Counted from the stretch's first letter, positions 30,977 through 44,319 are shown. The stretch: 64,000 nucleotides of DNA from Tetracladium setigerum (GCA_031472005.1 PZJY01000009.1:1488001-1552000); one strand, 5' to 3'. The notes: generated by a model not told the origin, from the letters alone. Numbers and translations are program-made.

Positions 30977-33234
30977 CTAGTTGACAGCCATCGACTCGCG
31001 CAAATTACTCGGTGGTACCTGTTTGCCTCTTCGACCAAGTAATGTCGCACCGTCCATGTTCAGTTCAAAGGCACCCTTCCTCTTGACTTGCGCCTTCGCA
31101 GCGGCCGCAACTGCGGGACTGTGTTGACCATAACCTTTCTGTGCTGGCGGCGCTCTCGCAGCTGCAGCAGCGTTCAAATTTGTATTCCGCATGCTTTGCT
31201 CAACTTGGTGGACATCCGCATCACGGGCCTTTGGCACCTTGGACGGAATACCTCTGTTGTCCTCGTATTCCTCCTCCTCCTCCAGACCATCCTCGTCATC
31301 GTCAACTGGGTTAAGGGTGGACATAGCGGCAGCGCCACGGAAACCTTGCTTGAAATTCTTGCGACGCTTGCCCTCCTCTTCCTGTCGATGCACAGCATAA
31401 CCGACATCGAACACTTCTCGCAAATTGACCGCGCCGGGACTTCTGAAATCCATTCTCTTGCTTCCAGGAGACTCGAGAAGGTCGGGGTTGAACGCCAATA
31501 ATGGCTTTTGTTTCTCAACGGCTGGGGTAGCGATCGGAGGTGCGTCATGAGCAGCAAACGTAGGCTCTTCGGTCCCTCGAATCCAGGGGTGAGCTAAGAA
31601 TTCGTTGATCGTATATCGCTTGTTGGGGTCAACAGTCAGTAGATGCGACACCAAATCTTGAGCTGGCTTCGAAATGTCGTCCCACCATGGCGAGAGGAAA
31701 GTGTATTGACCCCTCGCAACCTTTTCGGTAAGGACCTGGATACTCTCATCATAGAATGGGGGAAACCACATAGCAAAGTGTAGAGTACACAGCCCATTGC
31801 CCACATGTCCACGCTCTTGGAATAACGCTCGTCCTTCACAATCTCTGGTGCTGTGTAACCGACAGTTCCACAAGGCGTCATAGTTTGGTTGTCCCAAACG
31901 ACCTTGCTCAAACCAAAATCGGCAATTGTAATTCTTCCGATTCCACCGGAACCAACTCCCTTGATGAATTCTCCCTCATCGACCTTATCCTCGTCTTCAG
32001 CAGATCTTGGCTTCGGATTCTTTGTTGGAACCACCGGAATTGGCTCAAATAATATATTCTCTGGCTTGATATCTCTGTAATGACGTCAGTATGATCAACA
32101 GGGAGGACAGAGCCTTCAAATACCTGTGAACAACACCCTTAACTTCATGCAAATATTGCAGGGCCTCAGCGACCTGCGTGATGACATGGCGGGACAAGTC
32201 TTCACTGAAGTATGTGAGACGGACAATTTGATGGAACAATTCTCCACCAGGAGCCAACTCAAGAATAATGTAGTAATACTGCTTTGATTCCGAGAAGTCG
32301 ACGAGCTTGATGATGTTTGGATGATCTAGACCACGCATGATCTGGACTTCCTTGAGAATGTTCGCTCTCTGTATTTGACTATGATTAGCAGGGTTGTACA
32401 AATAACCCACAATGATTGTGGCATCTGAAGAATGTCGGAAACATATGAAATGTTAATCGCACCTCAACTCCCTTTGGCTGCTTCTTGAAATCCGGGTGAA
32501 GGTGAGCATCGCCCTAAAAAGAACGAAAGGTTGGCAAAGATTTTAAAACATAGGAAGAGATGGGAAGTGCACGGCACGAGGAGAAATAAAATCTGGACTC
32601 TGAGCGGCCAATACTTACCTGATTGGAGTTCATCTCGAATTTCCTCACGACTTTGATGGCGACTTCGCCTACGTTGTTGTCTCTCGCCATATCTCTCGCC
32701 TTGTAGACGTTGCTGAAGGCGCCATCACCCATCTTCTCGATCAAGTGCCATCTCTCCAAGCCAGGATATCGCGGTAGCTTTCCCTTGCTCTCGTTCTCTT
32801 CCGCGACTATGCGTGCCAGCTCCTCCTCATGCACTCTGGCCTTCGCAGCTGGTTGATTCTGTCCGGCGGCATGTGCGGCTACATTTCCAGCCTGCGCAGC
32901 TCTATTTTGTTGGTGTCCCGCATCGGCCACCGAGTAGGCTTCGTGAGGGACTGCGTGCGTTTGGTGAACGTTCATGGCGGGCTCGGAATTGGCGTAATGG
33001 TTCTTCTGGGTTGCATTCTGCTGCTGATGAACATTAATGGGCGATACGTGAGTAGAAGGTTCGTCTTGTGGCTGACTTCGTCCTTGCTTTCCTAGACGGG
33101 TTTTGGGTTAGAATCGTGGAATTTGAATTTGAATTTGGGGGAAGGAGGAGCGGGGCAGCGGCGTTGAAAGTGCGACAAGTATTAAACCTACCATGCCGGA
33201 TCAGATTCTTGATTGATTGCGACAGCGACGACAT
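30977..33234 (-). CDS. RCK2: RCK2/Srk1-type MAPK-activated protein kinase (frame broken once)
   Basis: Ser/Thr kinase of the CaMK/MAPKAPK group that in yeasts acts under the Hog1/Sty1 stress MAPK and tunes translation. Five exons: 33234-33192, 33091-32619, 32513-32463, 32368-32124, 32074-30977. Kinase domain from about residue 129: MGDGAFSNVYKARD (P-loop), EVAIKVVRKFE (Lys), LELAPGGELFHQIV, HRDIKPENILFEP (catalytic loop, across exons 4/5), then the RCK2-type acidic insert before ADFGLSKVVWDNQTMTPCG and GYTAPEIV. At LLCGFP the frame is lost; PFYDESIQVLTEKVARGQYT continues one frame away, so one base is missing at the G run 31758-31762. Exons sum to 1910 nt plus 1, 637 codons. The tail has an acidic EEEEE run and a basic C-terminus. 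Confidence 0.92.
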
Positions 33235-36154
33235 GGTGAGGGAGAGGGAAAGGGAAGAGGAAGAGAGTTAGAGTAGTGATAGTAGTGTTCCGGTGTTTGC
33301 GGGAGAGGTGATGAGTAGTATGTGATGGTGGAAGGGCGGTATTTGTTTTTTGGGTGGTGGTGTAGGTTGAGAGGAGGGGAGGAGGAAGTCTTCGGAGCAA
33401 GCCAGTGATGGATGCTGTGCAGGAAAGACTGGGGACTGACGCAGCAAAAAGATGATGCGTAAGCGGGCGAAGAGAGAGAATGAAGAACGAGGGAAGAATC
33501 AAATAATGATGATAAAATGATGGTAACGAGAGTTAGGTTACTAACTATCTATCCAACAGTCCAATGGTAAAGTAAAATTTACTGGCAAGGGTATGTATGA
33601 TGGATTATCAGAAGAATGGTCGATGTTGATACGTTCTCTTCTTTTATTTTGTGACCAGCGATCTCTCCATCTTTTGTTTATAGTGAGTTTGTGGAGATAA
33701 CAAGCACACACCCTTCACGTCACTCATTCACTCACCCACTCCCTTCCTCACTACAAGGCGATAAATAACCTGCATATCTCTTCAACGTCAGCCTCCTCCT
33801 CCTCCTGAACCCCCTTCCCGGCTATTCTGGATTTCGGACTACAGTATCTGCCATGCCATGCCATGCGCTACCTCCTGCGGTCAAGGCATCATTATTGGTA
33901 ATTACGGGAGTCGAGGCGAACGTCATATCGCCGTCATAGGCCATGCTCATCAAAGCGCCTCAATAATCCGGTGGTCACTGGACTGGTCACAATCACCATC
34001 ATATGTACAGTAGGGAATAACGAGCAGTAGTTCCACTGCCGTGTTCTGTTTTGTTCTGTTCTCCTTGCGTTTGGGGCCGCTCTTCGGCCATGTGGTCTGA
34101 ATTGCGGATTATTCTTGCTGCACGTTGATGAGTTGCTCGCCCTTCTCCATCGATTACTATGCTAGTGGCTTGCTGCAACTTTTTGCTTTGTCTTTTTTTT
34201 TTTCTTCTCTGGTGGCTTGCGTCGGATTATTATTACTCGCCGTACAAAAGTCATATTCCCGTTCTACCAATATTGTTTGCGCTTTTGCTAAACTAATAAA
34301 CGTCGAAATTCCAGGTGCAAACATTCCTTGGAAGTGACAATGGAACATGCAGATGCAGGTCAGTAGTAATAGGATCAGAGGCTAGGACTGTAGTCCACAG
34401 TACACCTCTCTCGTTTGCGAAAGACTGGTGCAAAAGGCAAAAGCTGACAGGCCGAGAGCAGTTCGAGTCCGTCTATCCAATTGTCAATCGCAACTTCCCT
34501 CCTATCCACCCCAATATTAATAATAAGGACATCATCGGGTGGGAAAGAGCGGATACTTCTACATACAACGAAACGAAGACAATCCCAAGTTCCCAACCCA
34601 GAAAATCCTCTCGTGCCAGGTCAGGATAGCCGAATAAGATGACGTTCGGAGCCTCGCTCGGTTCAAAGCAAGTTTGAAGAGTACAAGTAGCACGGAGTAT
34701 TTCCTCCTGCTCTTCCTCACCCATGCTATCTGCGATCACGATTCCACGGTCATGTAAAGAGGACAAACGGGATACTACTGGAATGAACAGATCTACCTCT
34801 CGCCATCCTCGAGCCCCAATATTCTCCTCTCAAATTACATTGGGCCGGCCTTTGTTTCCGTGACAAGCCAGCCGGCCATTCGACAATCGACACCAACATC
34901 ACAAGCTATGTAACAACAATCTGAGCTACCTTGGGACTTGATACTTGGTACTTGGAAAAGGACTAAACAGAACCCACCCCTGCACACATACCAACCCACT
35001 CGTCTTCACATCGCTACGTTTCAGAAAGCGCCCAAACGCTGATCTAGCATCATAAAACTACCCAAGTGTGCGGCAGTATGTACTCCTAGCAGCGCTGTCC
35101 GTCTGTCAATCTCACACGAGGCCGTTGCTCTTTACCTACGTCGTAGGTGGGTACAGCAGATCACCGTCACCAGTGTAGATATATCCACTAGTTGATCCAT
35201 CGGTGCTTCAAGCCATCTCTATAACCACTCCAACCAAACCAACATTTTCCTGGCTGTGACCTTTCCTACATACATGCATACTGTACACTCATTATTGCAT
35301 TCTTCAAATACTTGTATATCTCCAACCAACAACCAACCAAAAAACACACAAACTCTAATTGATGAAAATCAGTTCATATCAACCACACCTCAGCCACCAA
35401 TCCATTCTTCACATAGCCAATGAGCAAAAGAAAAGACCAGAATGTAAACGCCTCCTTCTCCAGTCGCAATTCTTCTCTCGATAACACCGAACCGCGAACG
35501 CCAAGAGCTTGACGTCATATCGATCACAGGCCAAAATATGTGTGAACCCTCCCTCCTTTTCAAAGGCCACCAAGTTCATAAAACAACTTCTTGTTTCTTC
35601 TTTTTTTGATTTTTAAAGTACCTACCTACCTTCAGAGTCCGACGAAGAGCCATCCATTTCTCATTTTAAAATATTTCTAATCAACCAGAAAACAGAGCAG
35701 AGGGTGAGTTGAGCCCAGGTCAGGAATGAATGACGCAGAAGGCTTGTGACAATTCGGTGATATTCCCCCATACATGATACAGGACATGACGACCACATGT
35801 GTGTTCCTGCATATGATGAACAATGCGAGGGATGGGAAAAAAGAAAGCAACTCTGTGTTACAACAGGTAGTACTCTGGCATTGCACATGTGACTGCTAGA
35901 TCGAACAATGAGACGTGAGTTCCTTGCAAGTGACGAGGCGGGATCGGGCTTGGGAGGTACTCTTGTCATGCTGTGGATATAATTATATTCTCTACATAAC
36001 CCTATCAATGAATGATCTCCTCGATGACACATAGACCTATCCTTTCTCAACGCGACGAGCAAGCAGAAACAAACCGAATAATGCGCCCGCAACGCTGAAT
36101 CCATCCGTAAGCCCAAACAAACAGTCCAGTCCAGCGATACATACCTCTGCACGC
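33235..36154. other. Long intergenic region, one coding-like fragment
   Basis: 2.9 kb. 33235-33500 is the RCK2 upstream region. A GCCAT repeat is at 33851-33868. On the minus strand about 34473-34830 a frame without a family match looks protein-like (see findings). 35660-36150 is the 3' flank of MTC1. No intact gene, tRNA or repeat element is recognised. Confidence 0.45.
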
Positions 36155-37770
36155 TCAAATCAATCCAGCTCTAGCAGCCTCACCACCACCATCATTGAGA
36201 ACCTCTTCCATCCTAGCCTTTCCTCGTCCAATTCCTCCCTCTCCAACTCCCATGCGTCTAGCTACATATCTCTGAGCCACAATTCCAGTTCCGAGAGTGA
36301 GGAGCTCTTCCACCCATTCAGCTACCCATTCTCGGGGGTCCACACCACCGCTTTCGAGGATCTCTGCGATTTCCTCAGGGAGATGGGAGGTGAATGGCTG
36401 TTCGCCTTCTGCTCCGAAGAATCCGGACTGTGCATGCGATGGTGATGTTGGGGAGGCTGGTGTCATTGGAGATGGGGCATCGAGCCATCTAACCCATTTC
36501 GCGGGGATAGGCTGTGTGAGGGTATAAAATGTAATGCTGTGGACTGGATCGTGAAGGTAGATGGCGAAAGAGACCAGCTCGTCGGGCTTTGGCTTATCCT
36601 CTACTACAGCACCTTCCTCCTTTTCTTGCGGAGAGCCTTGGAATAGATCCTCTGGGGCGTCATGGGAAATGGCCTGCACTGCAAGGAAGATATCGCTGCT
36701 TCGGACGGGATTCGATTCGCTCAAATTCTCTGTCGCCCGTTGTGCCGCCAGTTCCAATCCACCGTGGGAAGAGAAGTATTCGTTTGAGTAGGACTCTGCA
36801 CTAACTCGTACGAGTTTGGTTCCTTCGACAAGGCCCTTCACTATTCCTATATCTCGGTGCTCATTACTTTGACGCCACCAAGGGCCATCACTCCATCCAC
36901 CTCCACCTCCCGTATAACCAGCTTCAGAATTGCGGCGGGCAGTGGCTTCATGGCCTCTTTGAATAACCATCAAGTCACCTCCCTCAACCTGGGCCATCAC
37001 TCGAGAGAAGGTCGAGTAGATGAGAGGATCGAGTGACGGGTAGCCGATGAAATCATGCGTGATGTGAATCTGTAGCCTTTCGTGTGACGAAATGGGAGGG
37101 GCAAGTGTATGCAAGATGTTCGTAAAGGTTGGGAGGGCTCGAGAGCGTAGCTCACCACCTGCGACAGTCAGTCCCAAGGTCACTTAATCTGAATAAAGAT
37201 CTTACCCAAACCTCGCAAAGCACCAACGTTACCCTTGACTTGTTCAGCCCACCTCTTTGCTTCTTCATTTTGTTGTATCTCTTTGACGGCGGCTTCTGCA
37301 GTCTTCACAGCAGCACTTGCCGTTGCGAAGATCCCACCCCACCATCCACCACCACCACTCGCGACTGGCACTTCAGCAGCTGGTTGAGCAATGGGAGTCT
37401 TCTGCTCTGCATCGTGTGCTTCGCTGCTTGTCGCAGAGGGGGTGAAGCTGGTGTGGAAGGAGCGTGTGCTTTCTACGGACTTCCTGGGAGCTGGCTTCTC
37501 CTCGCTTGTTCGTGCGGACACTGGTGGTGGAGGAGTTGCTGTGGAACGCTTCGCATTGGGGACTCGGGGAGTGTGAGGTCGGCTTGTTGGTTGTTGTGCA
37601 CCCAGTAGGTCCAGTTCGGCCAGGAGATCTTGCTCGGCCTGGGAAGCAGCAGGTCCTTTGGCTCCCTTGGTAGGCTTTGGAGCTGGTGTGGCCTCTCCTT
37701 CCTCCAGACCCTCCAGGAGCTTGTTCAGCTCATCGTCCGTCGGTGCAGCCTTGGTTTTCTTGGTGGCCAT
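36155..37770 (-). CDS. MTC1: Maintenance of telomere capping protein 1 (DUF5427)
   Basis: Fungal protein whose yeast relative is genetically linked to telomere capping and is found on COPI-type vesicles. Two exons, 37770-37206 and 37158-36155; a GTAAGA donor, CTGACTG branch and CGCAG acceptor give a phase-1 join. The N-terminus is typical: APTDDELNKLLEGLEE, then a Pro/Ser/Thr-rich linker and the GGGGWWGGIFATASAAVKTA block near residue 135. Exon 2 holds LPTFTNILHTLAPPISSHE, HITHDFIGYPSLDPLIYST and HDPVHSITFYTLTQPIPAKW, and ends with EWVAEWVEELLTLGTGIVAQ. Length about 520 residues is as expected; no frame damage is seen. Confidence 0.88.
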
Positions 37771-38490
37771 GGTTTGCTAAGATTTATGTTGTGCTGTGGT
37801 GTGGTGTGTTCTGTTCCTCTCCCGTACTAAGGTGATGAGGTTTGTTGGGAGATATACTGTATCCAGATTCGAGGTACCAAGGTAGAGTAGATATCTGAGT
37901 ATGAATGAGTACCAGTACCAACTCAACTGTACCAGAGTAGGTGAATGGGTTCAATCCGCATGAAGCTGTATGCGATGTGATTGGCTGTTCGGACTACCAA
38001 GGCGCTACGGATCTTGGCCCGGGGAGGGTGAGTGTGACTTTTGGCTCTAGTGCGCTTTGAGTAGTCGTGCGCTGGAGATTTGATCAATTCTAATACTGAG
38101 ACTGAGACCACCGAACGACAATAGGAAGAATATTAACCCTCAACCCACCACGACAATCCGACTGCAGAAAGACAATTGCTATCCTCTAATTGCTATTCTC
38201 GCTTTCTCGCGCTTCTTCCAGCTGTCAGCCATTGGCGACGCATATATCTGAAGCCCTTTTTACCTCGCCCTCTTTTCTGCTCGCTCATCTCTTTTCTCCT
38301 TCAGCACCTCAAAACTCTGTCCAGCAACAACACCAACCACCGACACTTCCACCAGCATCACCACTTCGCAACTCACTCATCGCATAGCTGCACTTCCATT
38401 GCGAAGGTCGCGCGCTCGTTTTGATACATCTCACACTTTGCTGCCTTCGGTTTGGGCTTTCGAGTTCCATTCCGTCCAGTCCATCTCACC
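37771..38490. promoter_or_regulatory. Divergent intergenic region between MTC1 and the zinc-finger/AT-hook gene
   Basis: 720 bp between genes transcribed away from each other. The side nearest 38490 is C/T-rich, typical of fungal core promoters, and holds no competing gene. No specific regulator site is called. Confidence 0.35.
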
Positions 38491-41400
38491 ATGACCAGAT
38501 TCAAGTCTCACGTCCAGACCCCCCAGTATCCTCCTGCTTCTGCTGGACAACAACAGTATGGAGAAACTTACGCATGTCCGAATGATTACTGCAATTTCTC
38601 GACGAGATCGCCTCAGGTTTGTCAATTCTCCCCATCTTCTTCTCACTTGCTCTCATGTGCAACATCTCACTCATCATGCACTATTCGAAGGACCTCGCCA
38701 AGCATCAAGATTCTTGCATGCTGGCGCCATACACAATCTCCGACACCAAAACACGCACCCCTCATGTCGCTGAGGAAGATGAGAGTGTTCCAGATGATTC
38801 CATCGCAGCGAATCATGAACCAAAAAATGCCGTCAATCCTCTGAATGAGCGAAATGTAACCCTTGCCGGAGACGACTCGAGCAGCAGCTTGTCCGACCCA
38901 CCCCCGTCCAACTTTTCAGGTACCATTCTCAACTCCTATTTGCATGGAACAATTAATACTAATCCCGCTACAGACGTTGAAGCTCAATTCAGTGCTGAGA
39001 TGAGCGAAGAAGCGAGCGCTCGTCAGCTCATTGATAACAATGTTCGTGCCTACATTGACTCGAAGTCCAAATTCGTGTTCTACGAGACAGCCAGAGAGCC
39101 AAAATCCAAATCCTCTCCAGCATTGCCAAATCCTAGCGAGCCCGAGGAATCTACTGCTGAGCCTGCAACGGACGAAACTCGAGACCTGGATGACGCTTCA
39201 CTGCCTCCGTCATCCAAAGAGCCAGAAAGTGTCGGCAAGTATCCATTCCCTGAGATGACACCCATGGCCGTGTTCGAGGAGTATCTCGGAGACGCCTTCA
39301 ACATGGATCCCATTGAACTGTACCACAGAACGGCCAGAGTCACAGGTGTTCTAATGGCATATCAAGAAGAATGGACCAGAATTGACAAAATATGCCGCGA
39401 TCACGAGGACGCGATGAGATTGAAGTCAATGACAGCTGCCGAAAAAGAAAAGGCAATTGCGGATGAGAAGCAGGAGGAAGAAGATGCAACACTATGTTAC
39501 TTGGAAGCCAAATACATCGATGAGCTTAAACTTTCCAGGAAGCCATGGATCGACGGATTCTGCGTACAATATCTCGAGGAAAACCCTGATGACCAGGCCA
39601 CTTTGGATCTCCTCAACAAGCTTCGAGACTCTGCCTTCTACAAAGGTTTCAAGAAGCGCCAGCGAGCTCTGCAGGACAATCGCCCGGAACAGCTGGTCGA
39701 CAAGCCATTGCCTGACCCAAAGCAATCAAAGGAAGAAAGAGATCTTGAGGCTCGGAAGCAGCGACACCTCACTGATAGAATCACCTTTGACGACATGATG
39801 CAAGCTGATGCTTATGGTTTTACATACAATGCATCAGATCTCTCGAGGGGAAATCAAATCCCACTACCCAAGCTTCGTGTCGTCAGCCTGCCCAAGGCTA
39901 TGAAAGCTGGCACACGACCTCCAAGAGGCGCTACCAAAGGCTCTGTGGTGGAATCGGGCGAAAACAGCGAGGCAATTTCAGAGGAAGAGGAACTACCGCC
40001 AACAAGGCGCTCCCGGGCCAAGCCTAGAAAGCTCGAAGATGAGGCTAATGGCGCTTCAAGCGCGGCAGAGAGTTCAAGAGGCACAGGGTCCAACAAGACT
40101 TTTGTTGACGCCGATGGTGTCCGACGCTATTTTGGCAGTGGCAAGGTTTCAGGACGACCTGCAACGACTGGCAAGTCTAGCAAAGCAGTCACCAAATCAA
40201 AGTTGCATCAGATGTCACTCGCAGCCTCGGAGAACACGGACCAACCAAACGGTATCGAAGACGAGGACCAATCTGATGGGGACGGGGAGTTCTTGAATGG
40301 ACAACTCCTTGCTTCTGATGAAGAGGACGAGTTGCATCTAGCTGCCGAGTCACTGGTCAATCAAACATCAACAACAACTGACAAGCGAAAGCGTGGAGGG
40401 CGCCCTAAGAAACTAGTCTCGCAAGTGCCACAGAATGATATGTCAGAGGTCACATCGAAGCCTAAGGGCAAGGGCGGAAGAAAGAAGAAGGCTGATTTAA
40501 TTGCACAAGAAGTAGCACAAATAGAGTTGGGCGAGTTGCCGGAGAAGTTAGCGAAGCTAAAGGGAAAGCCTGGTCGCAAGAAGCGTGCTCGAGACGATGA
40601 TACCGCTGCAGATATCGAAAATGAGGACGAACCTACCCCAAAGAAACTCAAAGGCGATGCATCCAAGAAGCCTATCAATGGCGCAAGAAAGACTCATGCC
40701 GAGGATTTTGATGGCGAAGATCCACTTGTGTCCATCGAAAACCCACACTCCACACAATCATCTCGCCCTACAACATCTTCTTCGAAGCCAACGACCACTA
40801 GCAAACCTACTAGTCGGGCAGCTTCTCAGGGGCATCACGGGTGATCTTGAATCCTCTAGCATCCGCAGCAAGTGTCAACGGCAAGCGAGCTTATGATAGC
40901 ATCTATGGTGATTATACTGGAATTGGCAGTGTCGCCGGAACCTCCACATACAACAGCGGCGCAGATGTTGGAGGTCCTGTAACGAAGAAAGCAAAGACAG
41001 CCACCTCAAGCGCGAAGGCAAAGACTAATGGCCATTTGGCGCAAACATTCATCAATGGAGGCGCACCCGAAAATGGTGATGGAGATGCCGTCGTACCAAA
41101 GGCTGCAAAAAAGCGGGCCATTGCCAAACGCAAGCAAGATGATGGTGCTGAAGGAACTTCTGGTGCAGTCAATACTGCCGATGCAACCAATAACAACAGT
41201 GCTGCGGAGGACGGAGATCCCACAGGCAAGAAATCCAAGAGAAGCAGAGAGAAGACTGAGGCAGAAAAGAAATCCCAGTCTGATGCCATGAGAAAGAAGT
41301 GGTCAGATCCCCAAGGAAAGATGCGTCTGGGTATTGAGAGGAGAAAGCGTAGGGAGGCACGCAAGAATCGAGAGAAGAAGATCGCAGGAACTGGCCCTGT

Positions 41401-42070
41401 TAATCCGAACGCTGTCTACAAGAGTGACGACGAAGGGTTCAGTTACGCTTACTGGGGCGAAACACCTCCCGCCCTAACCCCGCAGCCAGGCCTATCTGTA
41501 GCTGCTCCTGAGCAAGGGTTCCAGCAAGCACAACAGCATGGATTTTTAAGCCAGGTGAATCGAAATATAGCGGCAGATGAGATCACTGATCAGAGGGGTG
41601 TCGAGGAGCAAGTCAGAGGTACTGAGTCTGCAGTAGAGAGCCCTGGGTTCAGGCTCATCACATCCACAGCACCAGCCCCAAACATCACCCGATTGGGCAG
41701 ACAACCCAAGCCATCTCGAAACAATGAGCAATATGCTGAAGATGAGGATGAAGATGGCAATTTGGCAGTGGAAAGCCCTGGGATAGCCAGAATTGCCTCT
41801 TCCTCCACAATACCCCTGACCACCACGAGATCAGGTAGGAAATCCAAACCTTCACGTAAAGTTGGTCAATTTGGAGGAGATGGCGCAGGAGATGATTCAG
41901 ATGTCGAGGACCGACGACGACCACCCCCCCTGCAACTCCAGCGAACGGAGTCGGCATATGAGGAGTTTCAGAAGCTCACCTCGCCTGGCCATCAAGGATT
42001 GGGAAAGCGGATCAGCAAACCGCTTTTCCAAGTGAACTATGGCACCACCTCTGAGGAAGAGGAGGATTAG
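38491..42070 (+). CDS. Large nuclear zinc-finger/AT-hook protein (frame broken once)
   Basis: About 1150 residues, family not recognised, probably a chromatin factor. Exons 38491-38616, 38691-38919 and 38974-42070. Joining exons 1 and 2 creates a C2HC finger: Cys-x4-Cys (ACPNDYC), x12, His, x3, Cys (AKHQDSC). A folded centre (MAVFEEYLGDAFNMDPIELY, WIDGFCVQYLEENPDD, DSAFYKGFKKRQRAL, FDDMMQADAYGFTYNA) precedes several AT-hook-like basic motifs (KRGGRPKK, KGKGGRKKK, KPGRKKRA). The C-terminal part has MRKKWSDPQGKMRLGIERRK, then acidic/basic disorder with a repeated SGR/LGRxxKPSR motif. The frame breaks at GGGG 40829-40832; one added base gives SQGASRVILNPLASA and a total of 1151 codons. Intron 2 (54 nt) has a TACTAAT branch point but is a multiple of 3, so retention would stay open. 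Confidence 0.75.
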
Positions 42071-44319
42071 TTCCTAAGCAATTCTTCTGATTAGCATCTA
42101 TCTGGGTGGATCTACCACGCTAGAAGACAACGACAACAACACGATGAGTGAGGGATCCTTGCTTCTTCAGTTCACTTCTCTTCGCCACCATCACTCAGGG
42201 TGGATCTACCATACCTGGGATCATAACAACAACACATCAACCATGCCCCTTCCGGCAATCATCACTCAGAGTGGAGCTACCACACTTGGAAGAGCGGAAC
42301 TACAACACGCCATTGGCAACGGGCGATTCTGATATATTGAGCCTACTCCTTCTGGCAATCATCAATCAGATTGGATTTACGAGACTTGAAGACTGAACGC
42401 CACATCCCGAAGAAGATAACCTCGTCTTTCCACATACCAAACAACAAACCCCTTGCGATCATTTTCCAATAAAAAATCTTTCCAAAACACAAGCAATGGC
42501 AAATCTCTTCGCACACTTCCTCCACCTAACTATTATTACCGGCTTGGAAACAAAGTACAAAAGAAGCGCCCACCCGTCCCTTTAGAAACAGGAAAATGCA
42601 TCATCACATGGCGTTCGTCTGGTTAACCTGACCTCCACGGAGGGACAGGATTTGCTTTTACTTTTATTTTTGCCTCCAATACTATTGTTGATGAGCCCAG
42701 CATATGCATGGTTGGTTGGCAAGTTGAGGAGTTGGCGGAGTATGTTTGCTTGATTACTTCCAGCAATGTGAAGGGCCTTTTTTTTCTGTTAGAGTAGATA
42801 CCACAAAGTACATATGATGCATTAATGCAATTATGATTTTCACAAACCTTGGGTAATTGGAAAGCTGTAATTCAGAATTGCGTGGTGACTGTCCCGCCTC
42901 CGATTTGACAAGAAGCTTTAAGGTACACAAAGGTGGCATGAACCAGCTCCCGCTCCTGCTCTACAGTGTCTTCCGTTTAGAAACGCAATCTCTCAATGAC
43001 AGCTCGTACCCCACCCACCTTCCCTTTTACCTAGTCGAACTTTTATCCTAGCAGCATAAGGTTTTATCAAGAAGTTAAGAACATTCTAACCAAGAGAATC
43101 CATCGAGCTCCTCCCAGAATTATCCAAATTATCCAGTTGGTATTGGAGCAGAACAATATTCGAACACCATCGATCAATCACCCGTTTCTCTTCTCGACGT
43201 GAGAAATCTGCGTAGGCTGGGAATGTTTGGAAGGGTTCAAAGAGACTGTATAATCAGATTTTGACGGGCTGGATCCGACCAGAGATTTCGGCAGACGACA
43301 AGGAGTAGGAGTAGGTTCGATAAATAAAGGAAGTGTTTGGATAGAATGAGAAGTATGACAGAATTAGAGAATGTTGAGGGGTTTAGGTTGGAACAATAGT
43401 CTCGCAAAATAATGGAACAAGTTGCTTCAGTGTAGAACTCCACTACTTTAATCGGGTAGCTAATATCTGAAGAAAGGTAGTCGTGGAATGGGAAAGGCGC
43501 ATGGAGAAGCGAGATGGATTTGGCGGCCTCGTGGTAGTCTTGTCGGCAGTCGTTGCCAACCTACACAAGGAAATTGCAGAGGCAGGTTATTACCACGTCA
43601 CAATTCTCACGAAGATGAAACAATAAGACACGTTAATTTTTTTTTTATGAAGGATTGTTCAAGTTTTCGCCTAAGGTACTAGCTAAAGAACATGCAAAAC
43701 CCAGTGTGACCATCAAATGAGTACCATAGAAGCAGAAGAAAAGATTTCCGAAAGCTCACCACAATTCTAAAACCCTCTTCTGTTCAAGTAACTCGTGTAG
43801 ACGAGCCGACACCAGCATTTTCTCCAATCAAAGAATCATTTTTCATTTTCATGTGTGCAGAAGCTTTTCATATCCCAGATTCTCAAAAGAGAGAGATCGT
43901 GTGGAAAGAGATGATGCTTTGCGATGAGGTTTTCACCCAGCTGTCGTGATCGTTGCAATGCGTAACTTCCTTTCTCTCGTATACTCGTGGTATCATCATC
44001 CAATATCGTACAACCTCCCCAAGTGACGCACCAAAGAGAAAAATTACAAAAATCTTTTGCCATCCCAAGTCATAAAGTGAAGAAAGATGAGAGAACGTAG
44101 TTATCGTGCGAGGCAACAACCAGGTTTTCTTCATCAGGTCTCAAGGACGAGGGAGGAAAGAGAAACGCAAATGAATGGAGAAAACCAATTGATGTTGGAA
44201 TCCAGGTCCCTCATGTGACGAACGCCATCAAAGACCGATGCTGAACCAAAGTGGTGTCCCAAGTGGAGTCTCAACGCGGATAGGAGATGAGCGATGTGTT
44301 GAGGTGAACGAGGAAGTAA
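42071..44319. other. Intergenic with a 4-copy imperfect repeat
   Basis: 2.2 kb with no recognised gene. The first 330 bp hold imperfect repeats (separate entry). The remainder has a T-rich run at 42779-42788 and AT-rich sequence, and ends in the 3' flank of the membrane-protein gene. Confidence 0.5.
42100..42396 (+). repeat. Imperfect dispersed-tandem repeat, four copies
   Basis: A core like CAGRGTGGATCTACCAYRCT recurs at about 42102, 42196, 42267 and 42365, spaced 71-98 bp. Copies 3 and 4 also share the preceding CCTTCYGGCAATCATCAMTC. Divergence grows toward copy 4. It starts just after the stop codon at 42070, so it lies in the 3' untranslated region of the AT-hook gene. Confidence 0.6.

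Noticed and set aside
34455..34480. tRNA B-box-like GTTCGAGTCC
   Set aside because: The flanking bases cannot form a T-arm or acceptor stem; a similar match at 5254 also fails.
35661..36158. Minus-strand ORF of 165 codons behind MTC1
   Set aside because: It overlaps the MTC1 stop in another frame and lacks any recognisable motif; taken as the 3' flank.
40361..40678. Minus-strand ORF opposite the AT-hook gene
   Set aside because: Antisense shadow of low-complexity Lys/Arg-rich coding sequence.
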